Shown: positions 1-11,187 of the stretch, piece by piece | How the letters are laid out: each line of letters begins with the position of its first letter | How positions within the stretch are numbered: the stretch's first letter is position 1 | NCBI GenBank assembly: GCA_001692895.1 | Contig: KV748185.1 | Coordinates: 2,294,001-2,358,000, forward strand | Length of the DNA stretch: 64,000 bases | Direction: 5' to 3' | DNA from: Cenococcum geophilum 1.58 | Taxonomy: Eukaryota > Ascomycota > Dothideomycetes > Gloniales > Gloniaceae | Translations under genes and position numbers: made by a program | The notes under the pieces: model-generated | The model's input: the letters and a program-made list of their open reading frames with translations, nothing else | Told to the model about the DNA's origin: nothing | Databases searched by the model: none

Positions 1-152
1 ACGTGCATGGATTAATACAGTAAGATAAATCACCGGCAAAGCTTGATATTACTTGGTTTACAATTTCCATCTTCTCGTGCTACCAAACTCAGAGGAGCTC
101 CCGATAAACTACACTTTATGTCACGTCTCTTCTATTTTCTCCGGCAGAAAAT

Positions 153-1184
153 GTGTCACCCGCGGATCCAGAAGTGTCCTTGAAAGGCAAGAACATTATT
201 GTCACTGGCGCGAATACCAGCCTCGGCTTTGAAGCTGCCGTAAAATTCGCTGCTCTCGGCACGTCTGAGGTTATCCTTGGTATTCGAGATATTACAAAGA
301 GTGACCACGCTAAGTCAGTAATCGAGCAACGTACGGGTAAAAAGGATCAAGTTAAAGTATGGCAGCTCGACATGAAATTCATACGACAGCATTCGGAACT
401 TTACCAAGTATGCTTCAAGTCTCGATCGTCTCGTGTTGAATGCTAGCGTCTACAAGGTCGCATACGAAGAATCCAGGTATGGCTGGGAAGAGACGCTGCA
501 GGTTAACGTATTATCCACCGCACCTATCGGCCTACTTCTACTCCAAAAAATGGAGGCTTCTAAGACAGGAAATACCCTTCCAGTATTAGAAATTGTTTCC
601 TCAGGAAATCACGAGGATGCCACCATCTCTGCAGAGTGTCGTCATGCAGATAACTTATTACAGTTTTACAACACTTCGAACGGCTACAATGCAAAGGAGC
701 AATACTGGGTATCCAAGCTTTTCGTTATGTACGTTATGCAAACGCTCGCATCTCTTGCTAAGTCCTCGGAAGCTGCTTCTGGAAAGCCTGACGTTCTCGT
801 CACTGTGGTCTGCGGCGGTCTGCCCTGGTGGATGCAAGTCTGATCTCAGCAGAGGTTACAATAGCTTCGCGATGAACATTGCTAAAGCTGTGATCTCCGC
901 TCTCTTCCTAAGAAACACAGAAGAAAGATCCAGAACTCTAATCAGTAGCGTCACTTTAGGAGAAGATGCGCACGGCAGGTTCTGGCAGCATGAAGCATAA
1001 GCCGTGAGTATACGATTCAACACTCTCTAGTATCAGGACTGCTCATGTATTATTCAGGCTAGCGCCGCTTGTATCCAGGAGGGAAGGAGAGGAATTGAGG
1101 CGGAGGATCTGGTCCGAGATTATCGAAGGCCTAAAGAAGGATCTGCCTGAAGTGGCTGACATTGTCAACTCACTGGAAGTTTAA
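153..1184 (+). pseudogene. Decayed short-chain dehydrogenase/reductase
   Basis: The remains read as a classical NAD(P)-binding SDR of the fungal retinol-dehydrogenase-like type. The Rossmann TGANTSLG motif is near 199-222 and a YWVSK active-site-like motif is near 703-717. The C-terminal exon (about 1060-1184) follows a GTGAGT...TTCAG intron and ends in TAA. The frame is broken at least twice: after LDMKF near 372-385, where YDSIRNFTK continues in another frame, and near 820-835, where the coding signal moves to a third frame. A TAA also sits at about 997. No clean ATG opens the first frame; ATG at 151 is followed by what looks like a 2-base insertion. The damage is by indels rather than C-to-T transitions, unlike the repeats further on. 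Sequencing error is the alternative, but other genes here are clean. Confidence 0.8.
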
Positions 1185-1822
1185 TTGAATTGTTTTGATT
1201 ATTGTCATTGATAAGAAGATTAACTAGGCTATACTTAGAGAAATTACCTGAATGATTTAGTGTTTAGGGGAGAGATTGCGAGTATAATGAACTTTACTAA
1301 ATTATTTATTCTTCTGTGTATTTATACGTAATTCCAAAGTAATTTAGACAGTTATCTAGAGGCCACATAGCGTAGCGAGAAATAAACAAATGGGGTGCAA
1401 AATAGGTGCGTAGCACTCCTGTGGCACACCACCACATTCACGAAATCCAATGATAACGCGATTGCGGGGGAATACCGACGTCACAGCAACACAACCTTAC
1501 CTGCCCACTTCTCGATTGCGTTGCTACTACCTGGAAAGATGGCTCCCCAAGGAACATCTTCGCTCAGGAGCACTTCGCACAAGCCAGAGAATTCGGAGGC
1601 ATACACTTATGTTTTAAACCAGCGCGGGTGTGAGATAAAGTTTCCGATCGGTGATCCAAATTGAATTTCAATCAAATAGAAGCTGAAATGCCTCCTCCCA
1701 ACCCTCCCAACCGCCTCAAGCCGTGCACAGGCTAACACGCCGAAGTATGTCTCGCCTCCCGAGCTTACAGTGCTGCCGGCGCCAAATGTGGAGACCGCCG
1801 TCACTATGAGCATGACGACATA
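1185..1822. other. Intergenic, no recognised gene
   Basis: I find no convincing coding signal. Short open frames at 1395-1664 (+) and 1607-1894 (-) lack recognisable motifs. The last 140 bases have a proline-rich coding flavour that may resume after the transposon at 3656, so the element may have landed in an older gene remnant that I cannot name. Confidence 0.4.
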
Positions 1823-1888
1823 ACGTGTCTCACCAGTCAGTGCCGCACACCAGTCAGTGCCGCACCCCACCCAAATCGCGTCGCGTCC
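1823..1888 (+). repeat. Left terminal inverted repeat of the pogo-like element
   Basis: Starts ACGTGTCTCACC and is the reverse complement of 3590-3655 with one visible mismatch (C/T). It contains two direct copies of CAGTCAGTGCCGCAC, a possible doubled transposase-binding site. Confidence 0.95.
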
Positions 1889-1904
1889 ATACACTACAGC
1901 ATCA

Positions 1905-3530
1905 ATGGCATCAACACACGACCTCGAGAAGCTTCAAAAAGAAGGCAGATTGGAGCTTACAGTATAGGCTATTCAGAAAAAGCAGATTAAAAGCCACCAA
2001 CGCGCAGCAAAGCTATACAATGTCTCTAAGAGGACTCTTAAGCGTTGCATCGAAGGCGTAGCACCACAGGCCCAATCAAACTCAAAGAAGCACAAGCTAT
2101 ATCCAACAGAGGAACAGGCTCTAGTTAAATAGATCCTAGCACTTAACCGACGTGGATTTCCGCCCTATATTATTAACGTACAACGTATAGCCAACTTGCT
2201 ACTTACAGCTCGTGGCCAGATACCTACGCCTCAGCTTATAGGCAAGAACTAGGCCTCACAATTTATTAATGCGCAGCTAGAGCTACAGACTAAGTGGAAT
2301 CACAAGTTTTATTCCCAGCGCGCCAGATATAAGGATCCTAGGATAATAGGCGCTTAGTTTAAGCTTATAGATAAGACACAACAGGCCTATAGGATACTTA
2401 ATGCAGACAGCTATAACTTTAACAAGACTGGATTTATAATGGGGGTAGCTGCAACGTTAAAGGTCATCACTAGCTCTAATACAATTAGACGAGCTATTGC
2501 TATCCAGCTAGGCAATCGCAAGTAGGTAACAGCTATTAAGGGAATTAACGTAACTAGATTCTCTATTCCACCCTTTCTAATTCTAGCTGGTAAGCTCCAC
2601 CAGGCAGCCTGGTATAGGTGCCTGCCACCTAACTAGGTAATAGCCCTAAGCGACAACGGCTGGACGACTAACTAGCTAGGTCTTACGTGGATCTAGCATT
2701 TTAATAGGCATACTAAGGCTCGTACACAGGGAGTCTATCGCCTACTTATCCTTAATAGCCACGGCAGCCACGCTACGCCCGAATTCGATTAATACTATAC
2801 AGAGCATAAAATAGTCACGCTCTATATACCTCCTTATATATCACATCGCCTTCAGCCTCTAGATATAAGCTGCTACTCGCCACTGAAAGCTAGCTATAGC
2901 TATAGAGTCGCCGAGCTAGCGCGTAAGGGCATCTACTATATAGACAAGGAGGAGTTCCTAGCTCTATATATTTAAGCTCGTCTATCAGTCTTCTTAAGCC
3001 AGAATATCCAGAGCGGATTTCTAGTAATAGGCCTAATCCTATTTAATCCTAAACGCGTCTTATTATTACTTCCAGTTGTTTTTACCCCCTTACCCCTAGC
3101 TATAGCTAGCGGCTTAGCACCTGCCTAAACATCAGAAACACTACATATAACTACTTAGCTTAAGTAGCAGGCTAGGCTTATACGTGAGTTGCTTTAGCGT
3201 TAGTCGCAGAGCCCTACTAGTCAGGCGGTTAATTAACTCGTTAAGGGCTGCCAGCTCGCTATCAATTTAGCTATCCTACTAGCAGACGAGAATAACAAGC
3301 TACATCAGGCCAATCACCAAAAGAAGCAGAAGCAGTAGCAGCGTAGAAGATATATAGCTCAGGGAGGTGTCCTAACAGGCCAGCAGGGCCAGCAGCTTAC
3401 TCAGAGCGCAGAGAATGCTAAGTAGGAGGAGCTCCAGAACAGGCCTCTAATAGCGCAGCAGCGCGCACCACCAACGTGTTCAAAATGCCATATCCAAGGT
3501 CATAATAGGCGTCAATGTACTACTATATAG
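1905..3530 (+). pseudogene. pogo-like transposase with DDE domain, many TAG stops
   Basis: A single 541-codon frame with no frameshift. In order it shows a helix-turn-helix (AAKLYNVSKRTLKR near codons 37-50), a CENP-B/Tc5-like segment (RRGFPPYI), the DDE nuclease region and a C-terminal zinc knuckle CSKCHIQGHNRRQC. The first acidic motif, normally DETGF, reads NKTGF. LDGHGSH reads LNSHGSH. LQPLD is kept. The internal stops are TAG where the family has Trp or Gln, exactly what C-to-T change on either strand gives. Two of the catalytic aspartates look converted to Asn, so the protein would be dead even with readthrough. Confidence 0.9.
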
Positions 3531-3589
3531 GGAAGCTGTATACTTAATTTAAGCCTGTTATATTCTATAATTGTCGAGTAATTATATAC

Positions 3590-3655
3590 GGACGCGACGC
3601 GATTTGGGTGGGGTGCGGCACTGACTAGTGTGCGGCACTGACTGGTGAGACACGT
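3590..3655 (-). repeat. Right terminal inverted repeat of the pogo-like element
   Basis: Mirror of 1823-1888, ending GGTGAGACACGT immediately before the flanking TA. Confidence 0.95.
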
Positions 3656-4936
3656 TAGTCGAAAGAGCCTTAGATAAGCACACCGCATTTTATGAATGCT
3701 AATGCTCATTACTTGCGCAACAAACGCGAGCATCCTCTTTCCCACCCCATTCAATCGTCTACGCGTAACGACAGCCGTCGCGCCCTCGGGTCTCCTACGT
3801 CATGCGCTTCTTGTTACACCTAAGAATGAAGAATCAGCTACGAGCCGGTACAAAGTCGGTTTGAAAGGGCATGAGGTGGAGATTAAGTGAAATGCGCAGA
3901 ATGAGGGTGATGGGAGGAGAAAAGCGATTGAGGCGTTGTTGGGGGAGATGGAGAACAAAGTTGGAGAGGAGTTAGTGAGCTCATGAAGTCCGACTTGTTG
4001 CGTATGATTTTAATAAATTTAGGCACTCTTATTATTCACTTCATCATCTGCTGGACACTCTCAGGGAAGAGATATGTGGATAGGTCAGTTTATATTTTAT
4101 AGTATTTTGCGCGAGGGTTGGACTAGATTAACGTGAGTTCTGTAATTCCCTTTTCTCTCTCCGCACAACGCAGCTGGGCATATTTCTTGCCCTATTCTTG
4201 GTCATTATATCTATGAAGATTCTTTAATAATCCTAAACAAAACTCAACGTTTTTCCAAATACACTAGTTCACAATGCATGATGCAACTGTTCTCCATGCA
4301 TGATTAGCTTTATCCATGGATCCCAAGGATGGTACCTTTCTCATCCCCCAACCGGCACCCGCGATTCGTAATCAACAGCACTATGAGAGGCTACTTGAAG
4401 AAACTCTAAGTTCCACTAGGCATGAAATTTCACATTCTCAGTCTCGCTATAGGAATGACGTGGTAACGGGGACCCTTGCCATTTTATAAGCCGTTTTAAC
4501 AACGACAGTAACAAGGGTTCCTACCCTTACGCTGCTAAGGTATCCTTTTTTGGGTTTTTTTCAAGGACCTTAACTACGATCTTGTACATATATACACGGC
4601 TTCAAATACTAATGAAAGCTACATTTAGTTCTATTATATCAACGTCCAGAGTACATTAGACTCTTATACAAATTCCAGGTAGAGTAGCGGGAACCAAACA
4701 AATGACTCCTCGCATGGACGTCTCTGTTAGCGACGTATGTGGTAGTAATAAGGCAGCTGGAATACATAGCATAATAAATATTCGGTGGGGCGGTAGGAAG
4801 AGTGCCTCAGTAGTCGCCACATAATAAGTATAGAGTTTAGGTAAGTAGTTTCCAAGCACTATCATAAGCCTAGATTTCGTTGCTTTACTGTGAGCAGGTC
4901 TAACGGCTTAATCGATCGTATTATTAGTTTTTGGCT
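3656..4936. other. Intergenic with a possible gene remnant
   Basis: 3696-3890 (+) has codon-like composition and a basic, charged C-terminal reading, perhaps the far side of a gene split by the pogo element, but I cannot assign a family. Nothing identifiable lies between about 4020 and the stop codon of the next gene. Confidence 0.35.
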
Positions 4937-6136
4937 TTACACTGACATGCTTATTACATCTCCCTCTTCGCTGCCCGGCTTTCCCCAGACCACCTCCGCC
5001 ATTGGCCTTATGCCGTGCGCAAATTTCATCACAATGCAGAACAATGTGCTACTCCTCGTCGGTGATGGCCTCAAATGATCTTCTTGACAGCAAATTGACT
5101 GTGGCGCATTGAATGTATCTGAGAATATTTTCTTCCGTAATACCTCCCCAGTCACAGTCTCGTTATTCGCAACGAGCTCTCTGGTCAGTTTCCTCATCCG
5201 ATCAAGCCTGATCGGGGATCCGCTGAGCCATGGCGGCTCATCTACGAACCGGTTCCGGATGAAGTGATTTGTATGGCAGATAATGCCATTCTCGTTTGGT
5301 TTTATACGGACACCACCTACGGGAGACAATTCCAGACCGACTGGTCCCTCAGGGTCTGCAATTAGGATATGCTGAGCGGAGGCCAAACTGCCCAAAGCCT
5401 CAAGCTGTGCGATTGCTGAAGCAGCAGTGGTGGAGTTCAGGCACACACGCAGAGCTACATGAATTGGAAGTTTGTTCGAATCGGTTGGTCGAGCGCGGAT
5501 AGCGTTCAAACAGGTGCCTACGGATGAAGAATTGAAGCCAACCTTCCCGACAATGCCAGCCTAAATCAGTTTCAGCTTCTCAAACTTCATGGGGTAGGCC
5601 ATGAAACACATACCTCAGTTACCATGTAGATAGTAGGCTTGTCTTGTTGGGTGATAGACATTATCACTAAATTCTCCTTCACTTTTGCTGTCCAGTCCCA
5701 ATTTTGGGCTAGGAGAGTGCTGTCTTCTTTGAATTTCCAACCAAGGCTTGAACAGCCATCAGAGAACAGGCCCAATGCGATCTCACTCCTGCAGTTCAGT
5801 GCAACAATATCTAGAATGTCTAGTTCCGCACCCTCGGCGATTCCAGCAATCTCTGCGTAAATGTCTGGAGTGAGTCGCTCAATGGTCACACGATACTCTT
5901 TTGCTACATCTCGTACCGCAGGCCAGTCAAGCCTTGAGGTCTCCTTGAACATGGCATTGTAAACTTCGATCTGTTTGCGAATCTGATCGGCTAATTGTCG
6001 GCCATGTGCGAGTCCAATCTATGGTACCGATCTAGGCATTAGCGGAATGTCTTTCTCTCTTAGTATTGTATTGGCACACTTCTTGCGGCGTTCCACTGAG
6101 TTTAATTGTTAGCGGAGTTGTTGATTTGGACGACAT
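4937..6136 (-). CDS. Acyl-CoA:6-aminopenicillanate acyltransferase-like (peptidase C45) protein
   Basis: Predicted from three exons (6136-6080, 6018-5614, 5560-4937) joined across 61 and 53 bp introns, giving 361 residues; penicillin acyltransferase is about 357. The N-terminal region GTPQEIGLAHG and the later FNAPQSIC and STLFCIVM blocks are typical. The family is made as a proenzyme cut between Gly and Cys to free an N-terminal nucleophile; here that pair is G107-C108 in SDGCSSLGW, followed by LLAQNWDW. No ACV synthetase or isopenicillin-N synthase lies nearby, so penicillin production is not implied. Related solitary genes are common in fungi and probably process other amides or acyl-CoA substrates; the true substrate is unknown. 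The start ATG is chosen because the short first exon restores the GTPxE motif. Confidence 0.88.
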
Positions 6137-6857
6137 TTTGACGGTAACTATCTGAAGATATGCCTAAACTGTTTATTGAAACCGCTTCCGCTACTACAGA
6201 CCTCTGGGCTCGTATGAATAATTTATTGCAGTCTTAGCTAGTATGTATTTATCTGGACCCAATACTAAGTAGATGAAATGTCGAGATGCCGTTTGCCTCG
6301 GCAGTAATGTCGTCTTAAATGTCGCCTCTGAGGGCGGTTCGCATCTCCACCCTGATCTGCAGCTAGCGTCATTTCCAATCGCAACGACCAATGAAGCGGG
6401 ACGAAGAATCTGGTATGACTAAGTCTTCATGTTTTTTTTGTCGCTATCCTGAAAACCGTTTCTATCCACGGCTGAGACTACCTTGAAATCTTTAATTACC
6501 GTAAAGGATCTCTTGCTATGTTTCTAGATCATTCACGTTTCCTTACCCGACACATGAAGTTCAGGATGTTCTCTGCATCACATCGGCAGTCAAACCCACC
6601 TTGAATCTGTAGAGCAGCACTTCAGTGGTTATGATGACATGTTTATAAAACGCACAAGCTTCGCTAGCATTGAACCTTCGCGTAAGATGAGAGATGGCTT
6701 TTTTTATGAGTCCTATAATATATGATATCTCCAATCATGTGCCTCATTCGAACATCCCACCCAACCCGCTGAACCTGGTCCCCAGTTCAGCATAAGAACG
6801 CCCAACACCTAAGCTATGCATAAATCTTCCTAATAGGTAACATGCCAATCTGCAACA
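6137..6857. other. Intergenic, upstream of the acyltransferase and downstream of SRP54
   Basis: Two minus-strand genes flank this stretch, so it should hold the SRP54 3' end and the acyltransferase promoter. Open frames here are short and featureless. I see no other feature. Confidence 0.5.
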
Positions 6858-8617
6858 TCACCTCCTCCCCCTTCCACCTGCCCCGGGCATCCCAGGTATC
6901 CCAGGCATCCCACTACCACCTCCCATCATCTTCATCATCGCGTTTAAGTCCATGCCTCCCATATCCGGCATACCTCCGCCCCTTCCGCCTCCTAACATCT
7001 TCATCATAGCACCCAAGTCAGGCATACCACCAGCACCGCCTGGCCCACCAGCACCACCCATACTCTGCATGCGCTTTTGCATTGCTGCCAGCTGTTGTGC
7101 GCGATTTCCGCCACCCATAGCACCTTGCGCACGTTGCATATTCTGCACACCTCCCTTCATCTTCTTCGCCATACCAGCCATCATTCGGTGTTGCGTTAGA
7201 AGTTCCTCAACCTCGCGTACACTGGTTCCGGACCCGCATGCTACGCGCGTCATTCTTGATGGCTGATCGACAAAAATCTTGCCGTCTGACTCAAGTTCCT
7301 TCTCCGTCATGCTGTCGCAGATGTAGATCATGCGCCTTAACTTCATCCCACCTTCCTCATCGTCCATACCACCCATCATGTTCGATAGGCCGGGAATCAT
7401 TCCGGCCATTTTGGACAACGGCCCCATCTTCATGATATTGCTTAATTGGTCACGAAGATCTTTGACGGTAAACACACCAGAGGCGATATGCTTCATGGTA
7501 TCTTTCGGGTCTAACTTGAGACTTTGCACGTGCTCGACCAAGCCCGCTACGTCGCCCATGCCAAGTAGTTTTGATACAAAGGGCTGAGGCGCAAAACGCT
7601 CGAGATCAAGCATATGTTCGCCAGTTCCGATGAAGACAATGGGTGTGTGGGTTGCCGCGACGGCAGAGATGGCTCCACCTCCAGCTGCCGCACCGTCCGT
7701 CTTCGTAATGACAATCGCCCCAAAATCCGCGGTCTCCTTGAATGCGCGCGATTGCGCTTCTGCTGCTTGTCCGATGGATGCATCAAGTACCATGATCGTT
7801 TGGTCCGGCGTGACAGCTTGCTGAATTTGCACCATCTCATCAAACAAATCCTTCTCCTGCCTGTGCCTTCCTGAGGTATCGACAATAATGATCTCGAATC
7901 TCTCCTTCTTAAACTGATCTACACCCTCCCTTGCCACTATGACTGGATCTGTCTGGGTATGTGAGCCATAATACGGGATCTTTGCCTTAGTGGCGTTCTG
8001 CTTCAGCTGATCAAAAGCACCAGCACGGAAAGTATCAGCGCAAACGAGACATGATTTGAATCCTCGAGCTTGATACCAACGCGCTAGCTTTGTACAGGTT
8101 GTTGTTTTCCCAGAACCTTGAAGACCAACAAACATTATGACATTTGGTTTACCCTTCTTAGGCTTAAAGGGTTCCGCGTGCGGATCGACGAGTTTGACGA
8201 GTTCATCAAAGACGGCCTGGAGGGAAACGTTAGACATATTCTTTGGATAAGCAGAGGATCTGGCCGCCAAAAGTCCAATTCCCTTTTCTTCATATGAAGG
8301 CAGGTCTTTGGAGGGAGTGATCATTCCATACCTTTTGAATTAATCGCTTCTTGTTCACTCCTGGCGACTGGTCGTTAAAGTTTACAGTACGTTTTATTGA
8401 GTTCCGGAGGCTGGCGACGAGTTTAATATTTACGTCTGCTTCGATCAGCGCATTGCAGATTTCCTTGACCATGCCATCGAAAGCCTGCGGGCACCAGCGT
8501 TAGCCGTGATACATCTACGAAGAGGCTAAAATGGCGTACCTTCTCATCTAGGTTGCTGGACCTCGTGAGGTCTGAGACGGCGGCATTGATGCGCCGTCCG
8601 AGATCTTGAAGAACCAT
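6858..8617 (-). CDS. srp54: Signal recognition particle subunit SRP54
   Basis: The GTPase subunit of the cytosolic signal recognition particle; it binds signal sequences on the ribosome and docks at the ER receptor. Three exons (8617-8540, 8484-8332, 8216-6858) with introns of 55 and 115 bp give 529 residues, normal for fungi. The N domain opens [14 protein letters not shown]. The G domain shows GLQGSGKTT (108-116), DTFRAGA, DTSGR (from D190) and TKTD (248-251). The methionine-rich M domain starts near 325, with [12 protein letters not shown] and a Gly/Met-rich tail of MMKM repeats. All motifs look intact. It is divergent from RRP15 across about 210 bp, so they may share a promoter region. 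Confidence 0.97.
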
Positions 8618-8826
8618 GTTGGCGCAAAAACAGTTTTGTTCAAGTAAAGCAGAGGGGTTTGGTGATAGTGGGATGTTGTCCTCTCAAAGGTGGAAATTTA
8701 GTGTGGAGAGCGACGGCGGGGCGGGGTCGGCGCGGTCAGAACTCCGCCAATGCATTTTCAGATCCCGCTCAAGAAAAAGTTTCCTCGACAAGCCCTAACT
8801 TCACTACATAACACAATTCGTTCACA
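8618..8826. promoter_or_regulatory. Shared intergenic promoter region of SRP54 and RRP15
   Basis: Only 209 bp separate the two start codons, which point away from each other. Both products serve basic protein or ribosome production, so a bidirectional promoter is plausible. No TATA box is obvious. Confidence 0.55.
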
Positions 8827-9702
8827 ATGCCTTCAACAACATTAAAAAGGCGGAGGACCGAGGAGGGTATGCGTGGAAAGCTACCAACGAAAGTTAAAAA
8901 GGTAAAGCGACAACGACACTACCACAGTTCGAGTGAAGATGAAGATGGTGCGGAGGGCCAAGATTTCGCCGCCGTAAACCTCGAAGATTCAGACAGTGAA
9001 GCAGATATAGTTGCAAGACCCATTTCGAAGCCGACACTAAAACCTGCTCCACAAGAAGACGATATCCCAGAGGAAACTGGTGCCTCCGACGACGATGTGT
9101 CGCTGGACCAAGACAATGCCGATATGGGCTCAGAAAACTCAGAACAAAGCGATGGGTCTGCATCAGATTCAGACACTTCCAAAACCTCCACAAATGCACC
9201 TGCCAGAAAGCGAAAGCGCAATGACCCAGACGCCTTTGCGACCTCCATGTCCAAAATCCTCTCCTCCAAACTCTCAACATCTAAACGCATCGACCCTGTC
9301 CTCTCACGAAGCAAGGATGCCGCAACCGCATCTAAGGAGCTGAATGAAGCTCGTCTAGAAGCAAAGGCTCGTGGAAAACTACGAGAAGAGAAGAAGGCGA
9401 TACTAGACAGGGGCCGTGTAAAGGATATATTGGGCCTAGAAAATGCGGACACAAGCACAGCAGAAATACTAGAGGAGGAGAAACGACTGAAAAAGACGGC
9501 ACAGCGAGGTGTCATAAAACTTTTTAATGCGGTCCGGGCCGCACAAGTGAAAGGCGAAGAGGCTGCAAGAGAGGCGCGGCAGAAGGGCCTGGTGGGGATA
9601 GGGAAGCGAGAGGAGAAGGTGACGGAGATGAGCAAGAAGGGCTTTTTGGATATGATTGCTGGGGGTGGAAAGAAGCCTAAAGAAGGATCTGTGGAGGCAT
9701 GA
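8827..9702 (+). CDS. rrp15: Ribosomal RNA-processing protein RRP15
   Basis: A nucleolar factor needed for 27S pre-rRNA processing in 60S subunit assembly. A single exon encodes 291 residues. The first 130 are disordered: a basic, nuclear-localisation-like start (KRRR, KVKKVKRQR) then acidic serine tracts. The conserved domain runs from about residue 137 (DPDAFATSMSKILSSKLS) through a charged helical region (EARLEAKARGKLREEKKA) to KLFNAVRAAQ and KKGFLDMI near the end. The ATG is preceded by a purine-rich context (TTCACAATG) and directly faces SRP54. Confidence 0.93.
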   Translation: MPSTTLKRRRTEEGMRGKLPTKVKKVKRQRHYHSSSEDEDGAEGQDFAAVNLEDSDSEADIVARPISKPTLKPAPQEDDIPEETGASDDDVSLDQDNADMGSENSEQSDGSASDSDTSKTSTNAPARKRKRNDPDAFATSMSKILSSKLSTSKRIDPVLSRSKDAATASKELNEARLEAKARGKLREEKKAILDRGRVKDILGLENADTSTAEILEEEKRLKKTAQRGVIKLFNAVRAAQVKGEEAAREARQKGLVGIGKREEKVTEMSKKGFLDMIAGGGKKPKEGSVEA

Positions 9703-10107
9703 GAGGAGCCTTCATACTTGGCATCTAGTTGTTGAACCGATGCCGTTCGTCAGGGCAAAAAATGTTTAGGCGTTGACTGAGTTCATCTGCAAGGAGCATG
9801 GTGTCAGCAGCACATTTACGTGTCCTGGTTTCCGGCTCTTCAAAGATATCCTAACTTTTGGGTCCGTCTAGAGTCGCTGTCCAAGCCCTAGCTACGCATG
9901 TCTGCTTAATTAGCGGGCATGGCTAGCCGCACCGGGAATGCTTCAACTCCATCCTAAGAGCTTATTTGAGAATAAGTACACTGTTTGAAGGCTAAAGTCA
10001 ACAGAAGTCTAGATGATCGCAAGACGGAAATCTAGATAAGCGTCGCGTCATGTTTACTATTCTACAGTTTTATTACTTCCATCATGAAGACGGATAGCAT
10101 GTTGTAA
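9703..10107. other. Intergenic between convergent genes
   Basis: Must hold the 3' ends of RRP15 and of the convergent substrate-binding-like gene. No further coding or repeat signal was noticed. Confidence 0.5.
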
Positions 10108-11187
10108 TTATATCCACTTGACAGCCTCACTCCTCTCGACACCGACTATGTTTTCCACCTGCAATCCGCTACCTAGTACTCCTGCCTTACTCAAAACCTC
10201 GACGGTCTTCTCGATCACCCCTTTATCCACGCCCCTCACATCCTGTGCAAACCTAACCGTCTTGAGCCACTCTCTCGCATCTTCTTCTGAGTAATCCAGT
10301 TCTGTACTGATATACTTCACAGCCTCTTCTTGATTTGCTTCAAAATGTCTAATTCCTTTATTTACAGATTCTAAGAAATTCTGTAGTTCGGGGGTCGAGA
10401 GAAGTGGCGTGCGAGCCACAATCTTCCAGCCGCTCCAGGGCGTGTAAATCTCACCGATGCGCTTTATAGACCCGTTGTCATAATATCGTTTTGAAGTGAA
10501 GTGCTCCCACATGAAGAAGTCGGCGGTGGAATTATTCACACCTTCCCTTAATTTCTCAAACGTATTAAGAGGCACAACCTCGAAGGGCGGAGAGGAGGAA
10601 TTAGGGTTGAGCCAGCCTTGCTGGTCTGCAAGGACGAAGCCCATTACATATGAGCCGCTGTGACAATCCGGAGTCAGCTCACAGCGTTTGAAGACCGAAT
10701 CGCAGGAGATCTAAGGCTTGGACGTCCTTAGATTTTATAGATTGAGATTTGCTCTTAAGTTCATACCTCCCTATCCTACTAACCCCAATCTTTTTCCCGT
10801 TTAATTCCTCTACACCAGAAATCTCTCTCCTGGGGCCAGTACTTATCGCCCAGCAAAGCGGTGTCTCAACGTAAGTCCCTATTACTTTGAATCCTACGTC
10901 ACTGGCAGACAGATATTTTGATGCTTGCGCTTTCCCAAATGCTGCAACCCACCCCTCTGTCAGCCCCACTCCAACATCTATTTCACTAGCCTGTAATGCT
11001 TGCACCATATGTCCAGTACCGGATGGAAAGGGGAGGAGAGTGTCGGAGAGAGCATAATGTTTTCGGGCGAAGTGAAGAGGTGTCGAGAAGTGCTCTACAG
11101 TGGAACGGGTCAGCAATCGATGATATAGGAAGGAACCGGTGGAGGAGAGATACCGGGCACGAAACCTATCCTTAAAGAATCGGGCAT
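10108..11187 (-). CDS. Ca3427-type periplasmic-binding-fold protein
   Basis: Three predicted exons (11187-11154, 11094-10767, 10657-10108; introns 59 and 109 bp) give 303 residues. The protein starts MPDSLRIGFVPEHFSTPL and contains IDVGVGLTEGW, GKKIGVSRIGSGSYVMG and a C-terminal domain with WEHFTSKRYYD. This matches the fungal Ca3427-like type 2 periplasmic-binding fold, related to NMT1/THI5 and to bacterial sulfonate-binding proteins. There is no signal peptide or membrane segment, so it is probably cytosolic and binds or makes a small molecule, with the ligand unknown. The short first exon is supported because splicing creates the conserved GFVPEHF. Confidence 0.85.

Larger units (their letters stand above)
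1823..3655 (+). mobile_element. pogo/Fot1-like DNA transposon, full length, RIP-inactivated
   Basis: An 1,833 bp element bounded by near-perfect 66 bp terminal inverted repeats and flanked by TA on both sides (1821-1822 and 3656-3657), the target duplication of Tc1/mariner-superfamily transposons. It holds one long transposase frame on the plus strand. Length, TA duplication and the transposase's zinc-knuckle tail fit the fungal pogo/Fot1 group. The ends are nearly identical while the gene is full of TAG codons, so the copy is complete but dead. Confidence 0.95.

Noticed and set aside
4937..6136. Part of a penicillin or other secondary-metabolite cluster
   Set aside because: Neighbours are SRP54, RRP15 and other general genes. 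No NRPS, PKS or IPNS is in the window.
8919..9635. 238-residue minus-strand frame opposite RRP15
   Set aside because: Ser-rich shadow produced by the lysine/glutamate codon pattern of RRP15.
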